From Icerya purchasi (Eukaryota; Arthropoda; Insecta; Hemiptera; Monophlebidae), in contig CM077115.1 of NCBI GenBank assembly GCA_039619475.1, positions 307,534,734 to 307,598,733 on the forward strand: a DNA stretch of 64,000 nt, given 5' to 3'. Below the pieces are notes generated by a model. That model had not been told where the DNA came from and did not search any database. It saw nothing but the letters and a program-made list of their open reading frames with translations. This document shows, in pieces, positions 1 through 10,900 of the stretch. How positions within the stretch are numbered: the first letter of the stretch is position 1; each line of letters opens with the position of its first letter. The translations under genes were made by a program, and so were the position numbers.

Positions 1-2600
1 TGTATCATCATCAGAGTCTCATATCGATTTAACTTTGAAAGATCGTGTACATATATATTAAAAAGCATGAGCTGAGTTTAGTTACGGAACCGCATACTAT
101 TTATTTTGAGTGAGAATTTTCGATTCCCGTAGATAGCCGTTTAAAAGAACAATTAGATACTTCGGAAATTGATAATGAATTACGTTTACAAAATTAATCC
201 CATGTGCCCCAGGTGGCATCAAATGCTTTTTCGATAATTAATATTAATAGCCCTTGTACGTTTACTTCAGTTAAAGTCGTCTCTGACGGCTGTATCAATA
301 AGTGCCGAGCTATTTGCAAAATGTAGTTGATAAATTAATTCCGAATCCGAACTGAGAGCGATTGAGCAGATGTTTTAGCGACGCATACTGTTAATTTAGA
401 TAATACTAATCTTTCGACTATTTCACTCTTAAATTACATCGATTAGCGTGATAGGTTCACAATTAGCAGCTAAGACATTATATCCTTCTTCGACTCGTAA
501 ACTGCGATAATGATGAGTCGTTCCACTTTTTAGGGAGAAATTAATTGTAATTACCAAAAATTAGTTTATTGTTTTGTTTTTGATAAGTTTTTAATCATTA
601 TGGTACAGATTTTGGTCGGCTCCAACTGAATGGTTATTTTTCAACTTTTCGACGGTAGGCTTTTATATTTGACGGGTTTGAACAGATTTTTAGTTTTATA
701 TCGATATGAAAAATCTAAAAAATGATTTTATTCCTCGAAATATTAGTTAAATTTTCGTTTTGAGTTTGTACCGAATGGAAGATATCTGCAGGTAAGTTTC
801 TTTTATCTGGATCAGTGAACAGAGAATTATTGTTATAAGTCGAAGGAGGGATGATAGTGTTCTCGCTGTTATTTTTTTAGTCCATTTTAATCAGTTTATT
901 TGTTCTTTCATTGTTTCTATAATCATGTAGTTTTTAGATTTCAAATGTTTGCTGTTAATTTTAAGTAATATTTCTAAATAAGAGTTTCTAGAATTTTGGC
1001 AGTACTGTCTTAATAACAAATAGAGGTTCTATAACTGCATCATGAACCGTAGCACTGACCTCATGATGCCATTCATAATAGTTCCCTTAAAAAAAGAAAA
1101 AAAAAAGATCTACTAGTATTACTTTCTTCCTTGAAGAAAATTTTAATTAATTATCATCATTTCAACTACGACAACCGCAGATAAGATAAAGGTTTATACT
1201 TTTTATCCGGTATAATGGTAAAAATAAAAAAGGTAGTAATGTTGAACTCACTTTCACGACGCTTAATATATATATATAAACTATCAAGGTTGTAATTACA
1301 TTCTGTACATTTCTACGCAGATTTCAGAAAAAGTAAATTTCAGTTATACCGCAATTTTTCAAAATCAATAGTGCAAACAAGCCAGCTCTCATTTTTTATT
1401 TCCAGCTCTCGCCATTTAGCCAACTTACCCGCGCAAACTTCTCTCTTTTACAAAAGTAATGTCAACTTCGATACCGACGATAAATTAAAAAGAATAATAT
1501 CGAACACAAAAGAAAGTATCGGTCCGCTAAAATTACATTGTATACAGTGGCCGAGTTATGCGCACTTACAATTAGTAGTATTTTTTTTCCTCTGCATTTA
1601 TATTTCCACATCAAATGATGCACAGTCTACTCTGATCATCATCTGAAATTCAACCTATTCAGATAACGGTCGGAACCGTCATTCTAAAAATATGTATTAT
1701 TATAATGCAGTCCCTAGTGCATTGTGTGGATTCCCATAAAATCAATAGGGCTCTCCTTATAGACCGTGTTCCGTATTATAAAAACCGTCTTTTCTCAGCA
1801 CAAAGATATATTGAATAGGTCCAAACGAGGCTTAACTACTTCTAAAAAAAAAAAAACAAACGAATTTATCCTGCCCATCAGCGACGCAGAATGCGTACTT
1901 CCCGCTGGTAGTCTTAATTTAAAAGTCGCTTCAATAAACAATTTAATTTCAGTTACCGTTACGTGCGCTACAAGAAATGAATTCAAATTTACACGCGAAA
2001 AAAAGGCTAAAAAAGTGCCCCGGCATTGGCACACAGACGCAATCTAAGACAATAACACTTGTGAAAAGTTTGCAATTAACAAGAAGAAATCGTTCCATAG
2101 TATTTCTTAAAAATTTCTCAACTGAATTTATAATTCGGAACTTTTTGCGTACCGTTAACTTGTTAGGCGATAAAACGATTAAAATATCCACTAATCGAGA
2201 TTGCTTTTAAAAGTTTTATTCTTTCCATCTTCCTTTTCTGTCTTCTTGCGAAACAAATAAAAGTCTCGCTTTTCCGTTTGTTTCGTTATGGTAAAGTAAT
2301 TAACGTAATGGAATGAAATAAAACGCGGTAAAAGCTAAAAAAATAAATAACACCGTTATTACTATTATTATTTGCTAATGTGACATTCTCGGACGGTGGG
2401 AAACTAGTTAAATTACTAATTGCAAAACTATGCCCATATTCTTGCTAAGCAGACGATATTGTATGTATTAGCTGTTTCGAATTAGCTTATTTCTCCTCTG
2501 TATATATCTTTTACCTTTATCGTGTGATTTTCATTTCATCGACGTCCAAGTCAATATGTTCTCAATCAAAGTCACTTATAGATTGATCAGTATGTTTACA
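1..2600. other. Non-coding AT-rich stretch (presumed para intron 1)
   Basis: No convincing coding sequence or recognisable mobile element is seen here. Short open frames (for example 1371-1646 and 1766-2047) have low-complexity composition and no domain signature. The region lies downstream of the para first-exon donor on the transcribed strand, so an intronic location is inferred. It ends in a (TA)n tract abutting the Helitron-like repeat. Confidence 0.5.
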
Positions 2601-2634
2601 ATAGACAAAATCCCATATATATATATATATATAT

Positions 2635-3135
2635 AACTCGGCCATTTTGGCCTCGCAAGGGGCTGTGCCCCTTGACCCCTCTTGCTTTTATTTATGTCTC
2701 TTTCTCTTCTATACTTTGTATAAAATGATCAAAATTTACAACGAATTCTTACTGGCATCAACATACAAAAAGAAAAACAAAACATAATCACAAAAATCCT
2801 ATCTTAACATTTAAATTTCATTACATAAAATTAAGATATTGTTTCATTACATTTTTCGTTACATAAAATTGTAATATTTTTTAAATAACAATAATAAAAA
2901 TCCTATAAAATATAACAAACGTTACATAAAATTGGGACATTTTTTTGGGACATTTTGCGTTACATAAAATTGGGACATTTTTTTGGGACATTTTGCGTTA
3001 CATAAAATTGGGACATTTTTTTGGGACATTTTGCGTTACATAAAATTGGGACATTTTTTTGGGACATTTTGCGTTACATAAAATTGGGACATTTTTTCGA
3101 ATGGGAGGTAGCCTAAGAATTACGTTGTAATTAAT
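2635..3135 (-). mobile_element. Helitron-like non-autonomous repeat with internal 38-bp tandem array
   Basis: One end (2635-2690) carries a perfect GC-rich hairpin, CAAGGGGC-TGT-GCCCCTTG, next to a smaller GGCC/GGCC hairpin. The other end (about 3105-3135) carries the short palindrome ATTACGTTGTAAT. Between them is a tandem array. Both ends abut (TA)n. Diverged copies occur at 10765-10900 (same orientation) and 54520-54780 (opposite orientation), so this is an interspersed family. A terminal GC hairpin, short palindromic opposite terminus, internal minisatellite and AT-rich insertion site match non-autonomous Helitron/Helentron elements. There is no coding sequence. It could instead be another satellite-bearing MITE, because no alignment of termini was possible. 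Confidence 0.55.
2921..3100. repeat. 38-bp minisatellite, about 4.7 copies
   Basis: The unit starts with GTTACATAAAATTGGGACAT and repeats at 2921, 2959, 2997, 3035 and 3073, a constant 38-bp period. Copies are nearly identical, indicating recent expansion. Each unit contains two TTGGGACATTTT half-motifs. More diverged partial copies precede the array (about 2815-2880). A two-unit diverged version is present in the opposite-strand family member near 54555-54602. Confidence 0.9.
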
Positions 3136-3203
3136 ATATATGTGCGTGCGTGTGTGTGTGTGTCATAACGCTACGAGATATGATTAAATCAGAATATATC
3201 TGA

Positions 3204-3500
3204 AATAAAATAAAATTCGAAGACGTAGGGACAAGGGCAGCACTGAACAAATGGGCCTGGGCTGGTCTTGTTGGTAGACAAATAGATGGAAGGTGGATAA
3301 AAGAACTGATCCAATGGAGACCGTATACTGGAAAACGCGCACAAGGAAAACCACTCAGAAGGTGGACGGATGATATTGTTGCAGTCGCAGGGAAACAATG
3401 GCTTCGTGAAGTGCAAGATAGATGTCGATAGAGTAGATTAAGGGAGGCCTACATCGAATCAATGATGTAACGTAGGCAAAAAGAAGAAGAAGAAGAAGAC
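3204..3500 (+). pseudogene. RTE-like non-LTR retrotransposon, 3' end of ORF2 (relic)
   Basis: The frame beginning NKIKFEDVGTRAALNKWAWA continues through DGRWIKELIQWRP, GKPLRRWTDDI and VAGKQWL to an in-frame TAG at 3429-3431, then on to a natural-looking TAA at 3468-3470. This matches the conserved C-terminal tail of arthropod RTE-type endonuclease/reverse transcriptase proteins, in which a WAGH...GRW...WRP...RW.DD...AG..W pattern precedes the stop. A short 3' UTR follows and ends in an (AAG)n tract at 3480-3499, typical of this class. The reverse transcriptase and endonuclease are missing (5' truncation), so it is a dead copy. Confidence 0.75.
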
Positions 3501-4540
3501 ATGTGTGTGTAAATTGTAATGGTACACATTAGTCTGCGAATCGTGTTGATTGATGGCATAATAATTCCGGCTTACTCACGATCGCAGGCTAATGTATATG
3601 TATCAGGTGAGAGACTGAGTATATTTTTAAATAATTTAAATTCCACCGTTATTTCTGGTTTATTCTAGACGATACGTATTAAGTATTATTACCGGCTGAG
3701 ATTTTTGTTATTAAGGCACTTGATGTATTTTAATTTTTATTCTTACGTTCATTGCATTCGTAACGGATTATATATTTCGATTATTATGTTTTTACGTTAA
3801 TATTATTTGTTCGTTCGTTCTTCATTGAGCCATTAAGTTATCGGTTTACTTTATAAAAAATTAAATGAAAATATATTATTTCATTAAATTTGTAAGAAAC
3901 GATATCTTTTTTCAAGACTACAGAATAATAAGAATAAATGTTAACACTCTGTTGGTTCTTCGGGCCAGATTGTTGCTTATTATAGCATTCGGAAAAGATA
4001 TATTCACTTTCAAATGAGTTCGAAGCACACCTTCGGTATTACAAGAAATTCAGTTTAATTCTATTAAATCGAATAAATACGAATTGATACAGAAAATGGA
4101 CGGCATACGAATTGGAAATAATAAAATTTATATGTATATATGTAAATATTCATTTTTGTTGTAAATAACCCTATTAAGGCGGGTTAAAAACTACAACAAT
4201 ATGTATTTTGTTTTTTTTTTTTGTTTTATTATTTCCCACTGGCAAAAGGTTATCTTCCTTCTAATCTCTGTTTCATACCACTTTTCCTTTATTCACTGTT
4301 TCCTTAATGTTCAACTAAGTTCCTTTCTTCAAACTTCTTTCATTCATGTGCACTTCTTATCATTATAATATCAGATTTTGCTCTTTGAAATATTTCTTTT
4401 TTTTTTTTTTTTTTCATTTCACTAAATATATTTCCGTTTCTTACTGCATCCGCCATAAATTTTTTTCTCTTCTCTCATAAACATATTCTTTCTTATTTCA
4501 CGTTTGTCTTTGTATTCCAACTCTCTATAATCCTAAGCCA
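3501..4540. other. Non-coding stretch with poly(T) tracts
   Basis: No coding potential or recognisable element. It contains homopolymer T runs near 4208-4220 and 4398-4414 and otherwise AT-rich unique-looking sequence. Confidence 0.5.
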
Positions 4541-4544
4541 GCTT

Positions 4545-4665
4545 TACCATAGCGTAATTAGTTAGCGAGTTGGTTCCATACGAGGAAAAGGAGGTTCAAT
4601 TCTCCTTTTTGGCGCTGATTAAGTTATACACAATTGACAAGTGTTTAATAAATAAATAAATGAAT
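4545..4665 (+). mobile_element. tRNA-derived SINE, degenerate
   Basis: A pol III-like A box (TAGCGTAATTAGTTAG, 4552-4567) is followed about 45 bases later by a B box, GGTTCAATTCTCC (about 4591-4603), at tRNA-like spacing. A tRNA-unrelated segment and a short (AATA)n-type tail end near 4665. The cloverleaf is poor and there is a repetitive tail, so this reads as a SINE rather than a tRNA gene. The A box is divergent. Confidence 0.5.
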
Positions 4666-5284
4666 AATGAAACTAATAATTTTCCCTTAGCCAACGCTAT
4701 TGTAAAGCACCTTGTAGAAAAATTTGTTACCAGTTTCTTAACTTGTTGCTATTTTTTTTTTTTTTTTTTTTTTATTGTAGATTTTTTGAGGCAGTATAAA
4801 TCTTTTCCTTATTTAAATTTCCACTAATTTTCATTTTTTTCTCAAAAAATAACTTTTTTTTTTTTTTGTTTTTATCATTACACTACATTGACATGTATTC
4901 ATACTGCACTGCACGTTGTTTATAAGTTATGAAAGAATTTAAATAAAATATAACTCGATCTGTCCATTGACAGACTTGAAAATGACAAAAGAACGGTTTA
5001 GTTTCCTATCGAAATGAAATAATTTATTAACATCCTACGCCCATTAAAAAAAACGTCAGGTAATTGCATCACGACACCGTTTGTTTTTTTTTGTTTTTTT
5101 TAGCTTTCCTACTGATGTGTGGATTAGCGTTGTGGTTTAATAAAGAATTTTTCAAACTAAACTTTTTGTTTGCTAGACGGATGGAACATATAAGTGTTAC
5201 TCTGTATAAGATTACGTTAAACACATACTTCCGAACTGTGCTGTTAATAGGATCTTGGACAGCTGTTACTGTGTTAAACCTGTT

Positions 5285-5535
5285 CGCACTATCTTAACTC
5301 TGAAACGCCATATCGGTGTAATGAAAGGTAGATATGTTTGCTTTTTTTCTTTAGCTTCAAGTTCTACGACCCAACAGTAAGTATAACGTCTTAGAATCAT
5401 ACACGTGCTATACATTATATTGCCATGTGAGTTGTCTATCAATTGTGATTCCAAGTATATTTTACCATTTCTGACTGTTGTACTTTCTACAGCAACTTCA
5501 TTTTTTACCTAAAACGCGTTTTGTGGCTTCGGTCT
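5285..5535 (-). pseudogene. Jockey-like reverse transcriptase, C-terminal fragment
   Basis: The minus strand reads IYLGITIDRQLTWQ at 5423-5463. This is the YLG..D..LTW signature that lies downstream of the catalytic core in Jockey-clade reverse transcriptases. Frame-shifted fragments such as LYLLLGRRT and KKANI follow, matching the family pattern of a conserved LLGR..L...K helix. Upstream and downstream portions are lost, and frameshifts and stops interrupt it. This is an old relic without an identifiable 3' end. Confidence 0.5.
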
Positions 5536-7555
5536 TTCCATTTGTATTTTATATTTCTTTCATTTTAAGGCTTATAGAATTTTACCCGAAAATTTACCAA
5601 AAAGAAAAAAAAAAGCGGATCACATTCTCCTTCACAATTTTATATCTCTATCGTATCAACAAATTTTTGAAACATTAAAAATAATTCTTTATTTCTCATG
5701 TTTTTCATCCTGCTTTTATAGTGTACCACTTATTCACTTCGTTAGTATTCCATTGATCTTAATTCAGGTTGTTCGACACTAAAATTTCACTAGCTTTTTT
5801 CCAAAAGCAGCGCTGCTATTAATCCTTTTCCGACAATTAACAAAAGGTGTATTAAGTGTTGCTTTCCTCCGCTCTGTTATACACGTATAATTTTAATTTA
5901 ATGTTTTTACAAAATCATCAACCCTCCCCGATGATTTCATTGTTATTTTAATTTTTACAAATCTCCATTCAGTGTGTAATCATATATTATAGGTCCCACG
6001 AAGTAATACCGAACGATGTTTCCGTTTTCATTCTCCTAGTTCAATATAAATTTAATGAGATTAAATTTTTGCACACACGAACTCGTACCATCAGGTTTCA
6101 TCTGATTTTGCAATGACGCAAATAACCACGTTCCTCTTTCACGTAATAATATTCTTTAGGTGTAATATCTAACGTTAAAAAGAAAAATAATTTACAGGGG
6201 CTACTACTAAACAGAAGGACTGGAATAACTGAAGTAAAGAGCGGCCACAAACCGGTTTAATTCATAATGATATAACAATAATGCAAAACAGTTAAAGGAT
6301 ATTAAAGATTCTACTCTTTTTTTTTTAATTATTTCTCTTTTTGAGAGGTGTCCTTTACATTTGAGCAATTATGGTAATGTAAATTTTAAAACAGTTTAAA
6401 AAAGTAGTTTTAGCTCATCCCTTCTACCGCTGCAACTGTTTTTAAAGAACCAAAAAGGAATCATTGGAAGATTATTTTCCTCTTTTTAATTTTCAAAATG
6501 CATATTATCCTCGTTAGAAGCGGACCAAAAAAAAAAAAAAAAAAAAACTAAGAAGAAATTCATACAAAAAAAAACAACAGTTAAATCGAACAGTATCAAT
6601 CCCGTTTCAAGAATCTAAGGACAGACAAATGATTTTCGGTTTTACCACCAAAAATCGGTTAATTTACTCGTCGTTTGCATTAAACATGTATTCGAATCAA
6701 TTTATCAGTTAACTTATTGCAATTTTTCAAACGAATAATACCGGATAATGTAAAAAGCGCATACGGAAGAGCTTTATTAAAACAAGCATCGTTAGAAACA
6801 TTACGAAACGGAAATAAAACATTAAATTATTCTGAAACAGTAGCATAACCATTGTTGATTTTTATCTTGGCAACGGTATGCCACATAAATTTTACCAAGA
6901 AGTTATTCGGCGCTTTTGTAAAATATCATCTGAATTTCATTGGAAAAGATAAGTGTATAAATATAAAGAAATCTATTTTAAAAAATTGTACTACCTACAC
7001 ACTTCTGTAAATAGAATAATAGAAAATAATAATTAATTTCCAGATCGATTAATTTTACTTTAATTTCATTTTTACTTTTTATTATGACGTAAACGGAAAG
7101 GATTTTTTTTCTTTCCGCAATTACAATGAACGAAAAAAAAATAAATTTAATAAGCGTAAAATTATGATTCCCGCAATCAATAACAAACAATAAACCGCGC
7201 ATCCAACTTAAGAACTATTTGGAAATTTAATAAGTACACGAGACTCTACCCAAACGCTCCTCTTTTCAGCTCATCTCGAAGATTGGAAGCGCTTTGTGGA
7301 CAGTAGTCAATAGTACAAGAAAATAAAATCCCGCTTACCGGTTAATTTTTAGTTTCTGAAAAAAAGCACTCCACCATTAACGTCGTTACATTATTAATAC
7401 GCAGCTGTATTTCTAGTTTTAGATTTTTAACCGAATCCGAAAATTATTTATATATAAGACACACGTTATTATCGTTAAAAATTTACGAGTTCTCTTCGTC
7501 TTACCTTAGAAAACAGAATTAATTTCAGAAGTAGGTGTAAATCTCATTTCTCAGG
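5536..7555. other. Non-coding AT-rich stretch
   Basis: No gene recognised. It includes an A-homopolymer at about 6527-6546 and T runs near 6319-6326. Small open frames (5478-5678, 6978-7202 minus) have no recognisable domain and are low-complexity translations. Confidence 0.45.
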
Positions 7556-7559
7556 CTAG

Positions 7560-7740
7560 TACTCAACACCGTAGTTTCAGGCTCCTCAGGGCAGTGAACT
7601 CGATCTGACTCTACATAACAGTTTATAGTCTACTCAATTTTGAGATAGTCCTCTGGGGATTAATCGCTTCCTGTCTTCAACATTACCGTCTAGATGTATA
7701 AGAAGTTCGGTGTGCAAAGTGAAGATTTAAAGTAAACCAA
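7560..7740 (+). pseudogene. Non-LTR reverse transcriptase C-terminal fragment
   Basis: One frame reads YITVYSLLNFEIVLWG, corresponding to the S(L/V)L.YGI..WG segment found after the catalytic domain of Jockey/CR1-like reverse transcriptases. Nearby frame-shifted text resembles the following FRL.KK..R region. The piece is very short, has stops and lacks flanking domains. Assignment rests on one motif. Confidence 0.4.
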
Positions 7741-7744
7741 AATA

Positions 7745-8690
7745 TAACAACGAAAACACTCACAAAAAAACATCCACCCCGTTTTTAAAAATAACAAAAA
7801 AAAAAAAAAGAAAAGAAAAAAAGTCAATTTAATATTTTAGCAGTAATTAAGCAAATTTGCTTTAATTTCTTTCTGCTTTCATTTTCTAACGGTATTCATT
7901 TTAATTCTATTATATATCATCTCTACTTTATTTGTTATCTTTTCTTTTTTTTTTTCATTTACAAGACAAGTTCAAAAAGTGTAAGGTTTGATGTTTTTAA
8001 TTTTTTCTTGACAACACTAAGCCAGGTGCAGTAAAAACTGCGATACCTACAACACACCGCGAGTTACGCAGTTGCGCAGTGAATAGCGAGCAAGTAATAA
8101 TATAAGGCAAGGTGCCACTAAATTAAGATAGCTGAAGTTTTCCATTGCCTTACAGTGAACGGTCGCTAAACATTTTACAGTTATAAATGTGTATTGAACG
8201 CTTTCTCCATTGGAAAGGTAAGAAAATAGAGGTACGCTTGTTTAGGAGAAAACACATTCACAATGCCAAGTATAGCAGAAACCGTCAGATAGGATTATAC
8301 TCAATCGTATAGTTCTATACAGGTGCGGTTTTAAAAAGACTCGTGATTCGATCGTCCGTATTTTCATTGTTCCGGATGTAAAACGGTTAATCGGGATCAT
8401 TTTCTACCGTGCTTATGGAAAGACAACTGTGACTGAGTCTTAATGGCATCTGACAGTTGTTTACCGGATTCAAAACAGCATGTGTCTTCTCTTCTTCTTT
8501 TAAAAAAGAGCAGTAGCGATGAGCTAAAAACAAAATGAAGTGTCAGCATCTACGATCCAATGAATGTTATTTGAAAGTAACGGTGAAATTTAGCCGTTTA
8601 TTTCGCTGTCTCCTTTCACAGCATATTTCCCTACAATGTACATTTAGCTAGAATGAAAAAAGGTGCGATAATTTCTTCTTTTTTTTTTTT
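7745..8690. other. Non-coding stretch, unassigned
   Basis: It contains an A-rich tract (7796-7822). The segment 8000-8660 is somewhat less AT-rich, but I could not identify a domain in any frame. It may be a decayed mobile element. Confidence 0.35.
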
Positions 8691-8699
8691 TATCCCCCT

Positions 8700-9055
8700 C
8701 AACCCTAGTTAGACTCCAGAACGTGTACGATATCTAGACTATTACGATCCTAGAGTCTCCGGTTGCAAGACCCTTAAGTGCATTGTCCCTGACGAATTGA
8801 AATACCGCGCTCTGGTCCCCTTCTGAATTCGAGAGGACAGAGCTGAGATCAGCAAATCCGAGTCTCGTTCTGGAAGGTTGTAGGGCAGTTTATGAGAATA
8901 TGATCAACGGGTCCGGTGGCTGTTCTGCGCGACAGGAGATTGTTCTCCAACAAATAGTCGCGGGAGAGGCGCGCATGTGACCGAGGTGTAAGCGATTGAG
9001 CACACGAAAATATACTCGTACGGTCTCTCCCGGCGGGCCACCATGGCTCCACGGA
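8700..9055 (-). pseudogene. R1/I/Jockey-type non-LTR element, C-terminal tail (relic)
   Basis: The minus strand from 9052 reads through RSHARLSRDYLLENNL and GPVDHILINCPTTFQNETRI. This matches the region after the RNase H domain of R1/I/Jockey-like ORF2 proteins: an H.R..H.YLL helix, then a V.HIL..CP.F...R zinc-knuckle-like motif. With one frame change the text continues with FQFVRDNALKGL, resembling the usual ...FL.....L terminus. The preceding reverse transcriptase is absent. It is decayed but less AT-rich than its flanks. Confidence 0.6.
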
Positions 9056-9059
9056 CTTC

Positions 9060-10740
9060 TTAATACCTCGGCGATGGAATGGGGTAGAGATGTATTCTTG
9101 GTTCTATTGTATGAAATATGTTATATTTTTCGTTCTTTAAATCGTGAACTTTAAAGAAATAAAGCGCTAGAAAAGAAAAAAAACGTTTCCCCATTTTATG
9201 TTTATAAATATATATACACTTTCTGTTCCATTCGTTACACACATGATTATGAATATATATTTTTTATATTATTAAAAAAAAAAAAAAATATTTTTTTTAC
9301 CATCATATTAAATATCTTAATTAATAATAAAAGTTATACGCAATTTGGAAAAAAGTATTTTTTTAAAAAACTTGCCGGGCTTGTCCGGAACGTAGAAAAA
9401 GTATATACCTACTTATGAATTTTTATTTATTTATGTATAATTTTTTTTTCTCTTTCAAATAGTAAAAACGTAAACAAGGAAAGATTATTACTTAATATTT
9501 ATTTTATTATTTATTCGCGAACAAAAATCCAATTGACCAACGTGTATTATAGGCTTAATAGATTATACTATAGTGATAATATATGTGTGAATTGGTTAAT
9601 TTTTGTCTTTTTCATTTTCCTTTTTTATTGCTTCCAATCCATGAGGTGTTCATTCAACTTAGATACTCATGGCTATGTTTCAATTACTATGTATTTATGT
9701 TATTATTCACCAAATAAATAAAAAAAAAAAAAAAAAAACAGTGATAATAGCAACGGTACTTATATAAAACAGGAAATAAATAAATAAAATAGGTAAAAAA
9801 AGTCACGCATAAATACATAAAACCACATCAAAAAAAAAAAAAATGGGGGCAGGGAATTAAATATGTAACTCTTATTCCGCTTATCTTTAAAGGAGGAAAT
9901 TATTATTACCTCGATAATGATGGCGGTCAGTGGTGAGATCCCACACGAGTACCGCCACAATAAGTAGTACCGGTTAGTAACGCAGACTGAATAGTTATTA
10001 AACACTTGAAGAAAAGCGATCTCTCTTCGGAGAAATTTTTATCACTATATCACAAAGGCGACTAACGTAAAATAATATTATCAATGTTATCGATTGTGGA
10101 AATGTAAATTGGAAAACTAATTTTTGATGTAGCCGGAAAAAATCAAAATATTGTCCATGTTAATTTTCGAGGATAAATACAGATTTCGATAAAGATAAAA
10201 TAAATACTTGAAAATGTACAAGCTAATAACTGACAGAAATATTACATCTTTTCTTTACCGCGTATACCTTTCAACCAAGTGGACCAATTCCGACGGAGTA
10301 CCCTTTGTTTATTCGAAAGCGTATCACATTCAGCAGCGATTCTAAATAACTATATATATATATACATATACATATATACATATATATATATATATACATA
10401 TATATATATCGATAATTCCAGTATTAACGACCTTAGTTTGCCTCAGAGATATGTAGATTTATCAAAAAAAAAAAAATTGAAAATTTACGAGATTAACAGT
10501 GGTGCCGGAAATATTATGTTTTAACAATACTCTTGAACACCAGTTTCCAGCTTTAGAAGATGGTAGCATTTTTCGTGGTCTGTCTGTGTTATCATTCAAA
10601 AATATTTATACCAGAAATTGTGAAGTACGATCGTTTTTTAAAAAGAAAATACCGACTTCAAGATTTACTATAAAAATTTAATAAAAACGTATTAAAAAGT
10701 AAAAAAAACCATAAAAAGGTGATACAAAATTATATTTCTC
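9060..10740. other. Non-coding stretch with homopolymers and (TA)n
   Basis: No gene recognised. There are A/T runs near 9275-9300, an A run at 9721-9739 and a (TA/CA)n microsatellite at about 10351-10410. Open frames here (for example 10279-10524) are translations of simple repeats. Confidence 0.5.
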
Positions 10741-10764
10741 ACAATAAAAAACATGTATATACAA

Positions 10765-10900
10765 AAACTCGGCCACTCTTGCAAGGGGCTCTGCCCCTTG
10801 ACTAATCTTGCTTACATTTCTATCTCTTTCTCTTCTATACTTTGTACAAAATTATCAAAATTTTCAACGTCATTCTCAGGCCGGTATCGAACTTAAATCA
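10765..10900 (-). mobile_element. Helitron-like repeat, hairpin-end fragment
   Basis: A diverged copy of the hairpin terminus seen at 2635-2690. It has the same CTCGGCCA start, the CAAGGGGC-TCT-GCCCCTTG hairpin (one loop change that keeps the stem) and the following TTTCTATCTCTTTCTCTTCT segment. The 38-bp array and the opposite terminus are missing, so this copy is truncated. Confidence 0.65.

Noticed and set aside
8000..8660. Possible mariner-type element (GTTCAAAAAGTGTAAGG-like start)
   Set aside because: No helix-turn-helix or DDE text could be assembled in any frame and no matching inverted terminus was found.
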